A stretch of 13,712 nucleotides of DNA from Gloeopeniophorella convolvens (Eukaryota; Basidiomycota; Agaricomycetes; Russulales): positions 1 through 13,712 of the forward strand of contig WTXD01000285.1 in NCBI GenBank assembly GCA_022496205.1, given 5' to 3'. A model generated the notes under the pieces. That model saw only the letters and a program-made list of their open reading frames with translations. It was not told where the DNA came from and made no database searches. The translations under genes and the position numbers were made by a program. Each line of letters starts with the position of its first letter. The stretch's first letter is position 1. Shown one piece after another: positions 1 through 7,232 of the stretch.

Positions 1-2
1 CC

Positions 3-68
3 AAGATTTTCGCGCCAGCCGAGGGTGGAGCACATCGCGGTGGTAGCTTGGTTCAATCTCATCATTAA
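3..68 (+). CDS. Possible 3' end of an upstream gene (partial)
   Basis: A frame open from the first bases encodes about 21 residues (KIFAPAEGGAHRGGSLVQSHH) and ends at TAA 66-68. The residue mix and codons look like a coding tail, but the segment is far too short to identify. A second frame is open from base 1 to 252, so the choice is uncertain. No function can be given. If real, the gene comes from the left of the window on the + strand, and the AT-rich stretch after 200 (TTTATTTCTTTT near 235-246) would be its 3' UTR. Confidence 0.2.
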   Translation, partial: KIFAPAEGGAHRGGSLVQSHH

Positions 69-1143
69 CCACCCTTCCCTTGAATACGATTGTGATTTCT
101 CGGACAAGAGGTGTCTCGCCCAGTCACGCATACACGATACATATGGCGACATCTCAGCTATCTATTCTCATTCAATCCATCTATGCGCCCGCATCCTAGC
201 ATTGCTTATCTTTCGGTATCTCATGAAAGACTCATTTATTTCTTTTGCTTAGCATCGTAGACTGCTCGCATCACTTGCCGTTCATGTACGACATACCTCT
301 TGATATACCTGGCATCAAATGACGACGATTTCCCCTCGCGCTAGCACCGTCAGACCGCCATTGCACTGCATGCACGGCAGACTCTTCCAGTGCGGAATAG
401 TCGTTGGATACTTGGTTGAATAAGTCAAACTTCTACCAGCAAAAGCTGTGGCATCAAATGTCAACGTTTTTTTCTCTAAATCTCTGATCATATTCGTCAA
501 CTATCCTTAACGTCAGAAAATGACAAACAAAATACGGTCTGCCATGCATGCAGTGATTGGTCAGCGCTAGCATTAGCCCAGGCCTCTTACATAATCCACA
601 CCTTATTCAGCGCATTCATGTTTGCCATTTACGTCGCCGCCAGTGCTGCAGTGCTACGCCTACAGTATCTCAAGGCAACCCCAACCTCCTCCAATTCAAC
701 TTTGCCAAGATCACGCATGATTAAGAAACCGACCCACATCACTCCTGGGCATTGTTCTGGTGACTCAGCGTTGGTGGAACTTGAATGGGCCCTTGTGGGC
801 CCATTACGCCTCCATGAATGCTTCTGAATTGTCCTGTTAGCTGATTTCGACTCGGATTATTCAGGCGGCATCCTTTCGGCCGCAGGGGCCCGTGAGAAGA
901 TCAAGCACGAATCCCTGCCCTTCGTGATACTTACCAATGCACCGCGCTACGCCCTTGGGAGAGCCACACGTCAACGATGTCGGCCCCGGCTGTTCATCAA
1001 CCTCTGAGTGACTCATCGATCCCCCTGTGCCACCGAGACGACTTAAAAGAAGGGTTCGGAACCATCTCTGAGTATCAGTGCAGCTCTAGCTTCGAAGCCC
1101 AAGACCACAACACATCTTTACGCGGTACGCCTCCAATGTCTGG
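69..1143. other. Interval without a recognisable gene
   Basis: Only short frames of 60-75 codons occur here on either strand. None has a recognisable motif, and I could not build a convincing spliced gene. The right part presumably holds the promoter of the SDR gene that starts at 1211. The only clear structure is the hairpin at 784-805, listed separately. Confidence 0.5.
784..805. repeat. Perfect 9-bp inverted repeat with 4-nt loop
   Basis: AATGGGCCC (784-792), loop TTGT, then GGGCCCATT (797-805). The arms are perfectly complementary and include the six-base GGGCCC core. It lies about 405 bp upstream of the SDR-A start codon. It could form a strong hairpin in single strands or be bound by a dimeric protein. 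No run of T follows that would suggest a terminator. Confidence 0.75.
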
Positions 1144-1150
1144 TTATAAG
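1144..1150 (+). promoter_or_regulatory. TATA-like element upstream of SDR-A
   Basis: TTATAAG lies about 60 bp before the ATG at 1211, a spacing that leaves a short 5' UTR. The downstream paralogue has a better TATA box 78 bp before its ATG, which makes this assignment plausible. It rests on sequence and position only. Confidence 0.35.
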
Positions 1151-1210
1151 GCTGACGTCCGCGCTCACCCTGATGGCATGTTTCCTTGGAGGCGTTTCTA
1201 GGATCTCATC

Positions 1211-2524
1211 ATGGCAGACTCGATCCTTAGCAAGTTGACTGCTACAAGTCTCTTTGACCTGCGTGGCGCAGCTATCGTAGTCACAGGTGGCGGCACGGTG
1301 CGTCACAAGTTTTTGAGGCAGCCCACAACAGTGACCTCACGCGACGCATACATACAGGGTATCGGTTTGATGATCTCAGCGACGCTTATCGCGAATGGCG
1401 CCACTGTATACATCACCGGCCGAAGGCTGGAGGTTCTTGAGAAGTCGGTGCTCTGAAAACCGCCTCCGTTTCTTCATAGCTCATTGTGTTCTGCCGCAGA
1501 ACTGCCCAAACATACAACGCAGCTGCGCTCAAGACCCCGGGCTTCGGAAAGCTCATCCCAATTCAAGCAGACATTAGCTTGAAGGTGTGCATCCTTCTCC
1601 GGTCTGCAAAGTAGCACGCTGACCGTCTGTCGTAGGCCGAGGCGGCGCGCCTTGCAGACGAGCTCGCTAAGCGCGAGCCTGGAGGGATCACCGTGCTTGT
1701 GAACAACGCTGGTGCATATGCCGGCCAAGTCACCCACCCTACGGAGGCGACTGCCGCAGCGTACCGCGCCGCGTACTTCGACGGCATCTCGCCTGACGAC
1801 TTTGCCACGACGACCAACACCAACGTCGTGGGCCCGTATTTCCTCACCTTTGCGTTTCTCCCGCTGTTGGAGAAGTGGAAGGAGTCTCCTCTCGCCCAGA
1901 GGCTGCCGCCACAGGTCATTATGATCACCAGCATGGGCGCGTACCTGAAGGTCAGACTCTGTGCAGTCGCGTGGGGCTAGGACTGATACTTCGATGTAGG
2001 ATACTGCACCCGGCGGCAATTCGTTCCCGTACCTGCTATCTAAAAGTGCGCAAACCCAATCTACAGCATCGCTGGCTCGCCAGTTGCTCCCGCTCGGCGT
2101 ACGCGTGAACGCGATTGCGCCTGGGGCATTTGCTACTCCGGTGCGCCGAATCTTGGTCGGGATCTATCTTCATCTCCCTAATTGACGATCTATGCGTAGC
2201 TGGCAACCGGCGGGAAGCAGCCCAATGAGACGGGTCAGGTGACCTACGACGGTGGAAGCGCATCATTCGAGGTGCCGGCCACCCAGGAGGGCGGCAAGGC
2301 GACCGACATCGGTCCCATCGCGCTCGCTCTCATCTCAAATTGGTTCATCAACGGTGAGTTCGGCATACATACGTCGGTAGCGATAACTCCTGATAGGTTT
2401 CTTCTGTCTTTGCAGGAGAGGTCGTCCTTCTTGACGGCGGGGTGAGTACTCATACGCATCTGAAGTCAGCGCCCGGACTGATCCGGGATCATAGTCTCTT
2501 CTTAAACTCCCCGGCACGTATTAA
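1211..2524 (+). CDS. Short-chain dehydrogenase/reductase SDR-A (classical SDR, 8 exons)
   Basis: Predicted NAD(P)(H)-dependent oxidoreductase of 307 aa, interconverting carbonyl and hydroxyl groups on an unknown, probably cytosolic, substrate. Exons: 1211-1297, 1358-1443, 1500-1584, 1636-1950, 2000-2140, 2200-2353, 2416-2441, 2495-2524. The seven introns are 49-62 nt, and the spliced frame has no stop. Visible motifs: cofactor-binding TGGGTGIG (25-32); TGRR after the second strand (49-52), whose arginines suggest NADP(H); NNAG (109-112); Asn149; Ser185; YLLSK with Tyr202 and Lys206; a late WFING...LLDGG segment. Length is slightly above the usual 250 aa for classical SDRs, owing to an N-terminal extension and loops. 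No signal peptide or membrane segment is seen. A reader ignoring introns would call it a pseudogene because of in-frame stops at 1454 and 1978. Intron 2 (1444-1499, donor GTCGGT) and intron 6 (2354-2415) are absent from the paralogue at 7233. Family membership is secure; substrate is unknown. Similar basidiomycete proteins are often labelled 3-oxoacyl-ACP reductase-like, which is only a homology label. Confidence 0.9.
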
Positions 2525-2674
2525 GAAGTTCGCATTCGCCTATGGGAACCTTAGGCCCTGTAAGAATAGTATGTTGGTCGTGAGAACATGGCTGGTATAG
2601 GAGTCTGGGACTGCAATCCTATGTGAAGTCAACCTTCGGGCAGTTCCATGAAAGCACCATTAATGCAGAGTCTC

Positions 2675-2680
2675 AATAAG
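2675..2680 (+). promoter_or_regulatory. Possible polyadenylation signal of SDR-A
   Basis: AATAAG, one base off AATAAA, lies about 150 nt after the SDR-A stop codon. The paralogue SDR-B has a perfect AATAAA at a similar distance (about 132 nt). Fungal poly(A) signals are loose, so this is weak. Confidence 0.25.
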
Positions 2681-4999
2681 AGTGCATGGTCTCTGAAGGT
2701 GTGGTGCTCAGTGCCGGCGATCGTTGGGGTAAAGGAAGCAACCGGGCGATGATCTGGACAGAGAAGTGATACGGTGACTTTACTACATGGGGGCCGGGGC
2801 CGACTCTAGACCTGTCACCTGACCTCTCCAACTTGTTCTGAGCTGCCATCTTCGATCGATGGTGTGCAGCTAGGCTGCTGTCTGTGGAGCTGCAGAAACA
2901 CGGGCTCGGCGAGGATGAACTCCAGCGAGATCCCTCGCAAGCACCCTTAGTTTGTGCTTTCATAAGAGGTATCAAATTCGCTGGACTACATCGAGCCGTA
3001 TGCTGATTATACAGTGTGATAGTGCTAACCAGTGAGTCTTGGTTGAGTCTTGGCCGGTGGTCTCTTGTTTCTGCCCCATGCAGTACCGACGGCGCCCGCC
3101 AAACAGCCGCCGAACACCAGCCCAAACTATCTGAGCCAACCCTCTGACGGGAGCTCTGGTTTAAGCTGTTATCGTCGCCAGCCAGGTCCTGCCCGGGGCC
3201 CTCGCGGGTTGCGGTCGGCGTGCGCGTGGGATAGAAAATGTACAATCGTCGCAGATTACCGACGCGGTCTTGTTGAGCGATTCACTCGCACCCCCACCCC
3301 AGAATCATTACCTGCCTCCATCACCGGCTTGTTCCAAGTTCAGTGCTTGCAGCTGCGCGGCTCATTCCCGCGGGTGTATTCACGCTTTAGTGCTCAGGAT
3401 AGCATCGTCCCACCACGGTCTGGAGCAAGCACCACGTAAGCTAGAGAACTTCTCCCTTCAGCAGTCACTCGCGAGACTGATCTTCCTATCGCTGATGTAG
3501 GGTGCGGACTCGCACTTATTGGGTCCCCGAGATGTCAGGAAGTAACACGCACTGCTCACACGATTAGGGTCAAAAGTTGTTTTGACGTCTTCCAGTCAAT
3601 CGAAGACTCCCCTAACGACATGGGGGCAATCAAATATCGTGGGGGCACAGGCGCCTAGTACAGATGCGTGGCAGTCCCAACCCGTGCCTCACTTTTCAAG
3701 GATAACCTTTCACAGGATCGGTTCGCTGGCCAATACGTACTGGTTCACTGTGGCCTTGAGGCTCTTAATATCTCGCGTCGGATCTCTCAAAGTTCTAGAC
3801 CCCATAGGCTGCCGCATGTCGTTGCCGGACTCGGGCGCGTTTACCTTTCCGAATCATTGTCCCGACATATCGACGATGGCTTACCTGTTGCGAACCCCCT
3901 CATTCTGTCGATTGTGGTCGAGGGGCGCATGTTCCGCAGCCCGTCTCGTTTGTCAGCTCAACCCTTCCCGATGACACCCCTGCCCAACACGACCCTATGC
4001 CCGAAAGTGCCTAGAGGGCGCGTGACTTCCTCAAGTATACATCACACACTTTCCATATTCCCGGGTTGGTACGAGGATCCATCCGTGTCTGATCATGATC
4101 GGTGGCGAGTGTGCGTATCTGAAGATAGCCTGAAGCTTCGCTACCTGCCTGAGCGACGGTGTTAGAACACGCGTGTGACCCTCCGACGCTGCGCGGGTGC
4201 TGGCTAGCCACGCGTATTCTTACCTGTCACCCAAGGCGGTCCTGGTTGCAGCAATCACATATTCAGGATAAACGAACTGCTTTTGCTTGTCTTTTGCGTA
4301 GTAGGTAAGATCGCCCCTCAACGCGCTTGAGACTACGTTCGGCTCACATCTTGGCAGGGACTCATCGTGGATTCGCGTAAGTGCGCTATATGCTAGCGGA
4401 CGGTGTGGCGTCTGACGATCCTGGTCAGGGCGATACCTGGGCGCGTCTCAAGCTCCATGTAGGGGCCTTGGCGGCTGGAGGCGCTGCCAAGGCATCAGCT
4501 CGGCGCGTAAAATTCTTATGAATAGTATGTATCTGTATTATGTCCCATCCCAGCTTGCTCACGCAATGGCCCGATAGGGGAGAAGAATTTTGTTCTAGCG
4601 CCGCCTCCGATTCAGCTGGCGCCTCATCCCTGACATCTGTTACCATCCTTCCTTGAGATTGTAGATGAAAGTCAAGCGGACGTTCTTCTAGACGGTGTTA
4701 CCAGATTTGTCCGGCTTGCAAGCTCCCCGACTCGCATGATTGCCCCAGGTGGCGTCCTTGGAGCCCCCTTGTGAGCACTGGTGCCCCCCAGATGACCAGA
4801 ATGAACGCCCAGGGAAAGCAGTAATCTCAAGTCGTTGACATCATCGTGACGAGCGAAAGCCATTGCTTCACCGCTCTATCATATGTCTCGATCACATGCC
4901 GCTTACACAACCTCAGACGCCTTCGACCATACTATCCTTCGTATCATGCAGCCCACAAGACCCGCGTGAAGCCTAGGATCTTGTTTCATCTCACTTATC
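2681..4999. other. Gene-poor interval downstream of SDR-A
   Basis: No protein family is recognisable on either strand. The longest forward frame is 3668-4165 (165 codons, plausible codon use around 3800-4000, no known motif); a 190-codon minus-strand frame at 2673-3245 is low-complexity in composition and unconvincing. Two short forward frames near 4389-4520 and 4640-4770 read smoothly (for example a stretch with DVLLDGVTRFVRL near 4678) but could not be joined into a gene with good splice sites. A small imperfect tandem duplication of TGAGTCTTGG occurs at 3033-3053. Decayed genes, a non-coding RNA or an old mobile element are all possible; I see no terminal repeats to support the last. Confidence 0.4.
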
Positions 5000-5000
5000 A

Positions 5001-5534
5001 GGCCGCGTTACCGCAGCGTCTAGGAGCCACTTCAGTACGTGCCCGACATACTCGTGGCGGTATTTGTAATTGATGGTGTGCATTCCTATTTCCTTTTCTA
5101 GCTTTGTACTTTCTCCTCGAACAGCCAGCTAAACATACATCTTGGAGACCAAGGCAGATGACTGGACTGCCTTTGCTTCGCTCCCAGCGAAGCACCGGCA
5201 TGGAACCCGAGGCTGCCGATTCGCGAACCAGCGCAGCCAGCCTCCCTTTGTTGGCTATGCCATTGATCGCACGGACAACGTTCGTAGGCCTGCCGAAGAT
5301 AAAGTCACGACAGTCACGACACACCCACAGCCTCTCCGGCGCCACGGAACCCACCATAATCTTCGCGGCGTTTATCTCATCGTACGTATCTGGTGATCGG
5401 ACATTAAGACCTCTCTTGCTCCGGACGCTGCGAGGCAGGTCATCAGACGCCTTGCTGTCACCTCCTGTCTGCGTCTTCTTTCGCTCGTGCGATGGAACAG
5501 CCAGATAAAAAGGCTGTCTGTGTGCTGGCCGACT
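5001..5534 (-). other. Unassigned minus-strand open frame
   Basis: This 178-codon stretch is open on the minus strand and bounded by stops at 5535-5537 and 4998-5000. Its only early ATG is at 5357, so as a gene it would need to be an internal or terminal exon. Third codon positions are fairly GC-rich in the middle part (5200-5460), and the product there reads naturally (around ...ERLWVCRDCRDFIFGRP...). The forward strand is also open over most of the same bases (5104-5508), so one of the two is a shadow. No family is recognised. It overlaps the start of the tentative plus-strand gene at 5492. Confidence 0.2.
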
Positions 5535-6164
5535 TCAGACAGTTCGAACATGACCTGGATCACAATAGGATCTCCTCAAGCCGAGGCTTGGAAGCAGGTC
5601 AGCACCTCCCAATTTCCCTTGACAATTTTGTTGATTTGTGCCAGCTGGACGAAGGCCTAGTTCAACAGGACCCCACTCCCAAGCTCCTGGTTGACGCCGC
5701 TGTTTATCATGTAAGGCTATGGATCCCATTCGTCATCTACAATGTGGCCGCGCGCTCACCAGTGCTCACCGGGCTCACTTTAGGCCTTGAGAACCTGGGA
5801 CGAACATGTTCGCTCGTCGGGTCTCCAGAGGACCGTGCCACGGCCATCACTCCTCATGTTCGTAGCGCTGCTGTAACTGGATGATCCTTTCGGCCGCTCA
5901 CCAACTTGTTATCAGCCGCCAGTTTATCGCAAGCTATGTGCACGACCAAATCGTGAAGCACGACGTCTGTAATCTCGTAACCGCCCTGATTTGGCCACTG
6001 ACAACGATCGGGTGCGCAGTTCAGGCAGCTATGGGACGAAAGGAACGAAATCAGCAACGATGGTGGGCATCATCCATTTTCATGGGCATGAAGCTGACTC
6101 CACCTTCCCAGCGTTCAAGCAAGTTTTCCCCACCTTTGACGGGAAGAGGATCTCTCAACATTAG
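5492..6164 (+). CDS. Tentative multi-exon gene, hypothetical protein
   Basis: A possible spliced gene of unknown function. Proposed exons: 5492-5857, 5923-5976, 6020-6062, 6112-6164, ending at TAG 6162-6164. The last two exons are the best supported. The intron 6063-6111 is 49 nt with GTGGGC...CCCAG and a CTGAC branch-like site, and splicing gives a smooth tail (FRQLWDERNEISNDAFKQVF, then PTFDGKRISQH). The intron 5977-6019 is only 43 nt and the first intron (5858-5922) uses a weak GTTCGT donor, so the upstream part may be wrong. The true start may lie further left, and another good donor (GTAAGG) at 5710 is left unused because splicing there to 5761 hits a stop. No domain is recognised, and no signal peptide or transmembrane run is clear. 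It may be a remnant of a once longer gene. Confidence 0.25.
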
Positions 6165-6915
6165 CCGTCGCGTGGTGATGGCATTTACTATCGCTGTATT
6201 TGCAATGAAGTGCACCATGCCCTTTATAAACAAAGTTGGACCTCTTCACGTAACGGTATTGAAAGCCAGAACTTAGATTACCCAAAGTTTCGTACGGCCT
6301 TCGGCGGCTCATACCAAGAAAAGAAGCAACTCTCACGCGTTCGCACGGCTGGGTTCAGGGAGTGCAGTAATCGTATATGTATGCGATGCTTTCCGGACCG
6401 GCTTGTCTTTGAGTGATTGCAAAGGGTTTTTTTTAGCGCGATTGTGCCCCGCCAGCCGTACGATGAAGCAAGGATTGGTGCCCCTCGGACCTGCCGAGCA
6501 ATGACTGCCTTGCGACTGTCACCGAAATATGTTGGTGCTGAGTTCGAGGCACTGACCCCCCGCGGTGATAAGTCCATGTTCCCCGAAGAACGTGTATGAC
6601 AGCAGGCTGCTTGGATGCACAGAACATGCTTTGAACAGGGGTGGTTCCCATGCTAAGCTCGAAGAGTTCTGCTTGGTCTCCAAGTATGTTCCCACTGGGC
6701 TTTCCGATTGAAAGCCTCCGTTTCTATTGATCGCGCCCCTATGCTGATCAGGTCGTCTTCCTCGAGCTAGACCTACGGTCGTTGGAGCCTTCACGCTCAG
6801 ACTTGAACCAAAATATTTGTGCTACAGCCTGAAGACGAAGCAGCAGAATGGGCACGAGGCGCTTGGCCTGCACCGCGAGCAGCGTGGCAGCGGCCAAGAT
6901 AGTAGCAGGAGCACC
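6165..6915. other. Interval without a recognisable gene
   Basis: Frames of 60-99 codons occur on both strands, with no recognisable motif and no consistent splicing pattern. A run of nine T occurs near 6426. From about 6840 the composition becomes GC-rich, which appears to be the distal promoter region of SDR-B. Confidence 0.45.
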
Positions 6916-6942
6916 GTCGGGAGAGGTCGGGACTGGTCGGGA
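6916..6942 (+). repeat. Three GTCGGGA direct repeats at exact 10-bp spacing
   Basis: GTCGGGA occurs at 6916-6922, 6926-6932 and 6936-6942, separated by the unrelated triplets GAG and CTG. The 10-bp period puts the copies on about the same face of the helix. The array is about 290 bp upstream of the SDR-B ATG and is a candidate binding array for a transcription factor. The factor is unknown. Confidence 0.6.
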
Positions 6943-6950
6943 GGCCCCGG

Positions 6951-7008
6951 AGGGCGCTGACTACACACATCCTGCATTTTTATAAGCAGTCGAGCGCCCT
7001 TCAGCGCC
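6951..7008. repeat. Overlapping inverted repeats flanking a TATA-like element
   Basis: AGGGCGCT (6951-6958) pairs perfectly with AGCGCCCT (6993-7000). The overlapping GGCGCTGA (6953-6960) pairs perfectly with TCAGCGCC (7001-7008). One left arm therefore has two alternative partners side by side. Between the arms lies TTTTTATAAG, containing TATAAG at 6981-6986. The layout suggests paired operator-like half-sites around a core promoter, but this is inference. Confidence 0.5.
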
Positions 7009-7075
7009 GGGCTGACTCGGACGGCGCACTGTGCCCGTCCTCAAGGCATCCCAACTTCTTCTCCTGAAACCGACC

Positions 7076-7159
7076 ATGACCAAGGCATCTGGCACTTCGT
7101 CATCCCTGGTGTACATTGCGCAAGACATCGGTAAGCCTGCTAGGCCAGGCGGCGTATAA
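7076..7159 (+). other. Small upstream open reading frame or 5' exon before SDR-B
   Basis: An ATG in good context (GACCATGA) opens 27 codons ending at TAA 7157-7159, inside the TATA element at 7155-7161. A GTAAGC donor-like site lies in it near 7135, and a CAG acceptor-like site is found near 7198. It would be transcribed only if initiation occurs upstream, for example from the TATAAG at 6981. In that case it could be a short upstream ORF or part of a 5' leader that is spliced out. If the 7155 TATA box is the main promoter, it has no coding role. Confidence 0.25.
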
Positions 7160-7161
7160 AA
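7155..7161 (+). promoter_or_regulatory. TATA box of SDR-B
   Basis: TATAAAA, a perfect TATA consensus, lies 78 bp before the ATG at 7233. Transcription starting about 30 bp downstream would give a 5' leader of about 40-45 nt. A second TATA-like element at 6981-6986 could serve a longer transcript. Confidence 0.6.
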
Positions 7162-7232
7162 GGCGGGTTGTGGAACAGGTCATTGCAAACTGCACCAGTC
7201 AACACAACTTCTATTCGATTAACACCGCACTC

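Noticed and set aside
1454..1980. Stops at 1454 and 1978 suggest that SDR-A is a pseudogene
   Set aside because: Both stops fall in GT-AG introns. Splicing restores a 307-aa protein with all catalytic motifs, and its exon lengths match the paralogue.
1474..2019. 181-codon minus-strand frame
   Set aside because: It lies antisense to the SDR-A exons and is rich in Arg and Ser from reversed codons; a shadow of the real gene.
3033..3053. TGAGTCTTGG repeated twice
   Set aside because: Only two short copies, with no link to a gene or promoter.
2673..3245. 190-codon minus-strand frame
   Set aside because: Composition is rich in Ser, Pro and Arg without a motif, there is no splice or start context to support it, and the GC-rich sequence makes long frames likely by chance.
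4670..4720. DVLLDGV-like stretch suggesting a third, decayed SDR copy
   Set aside because: It resembles the EVVLLDGG end of SDR-A for only a few residues. None of the other SDR motifs is found in order nearby.
5303..5320. Two direct copies of AGTCACGAC
   Set aside because: A single 9-bp duplication with no further copies; too short to call a repeat array.
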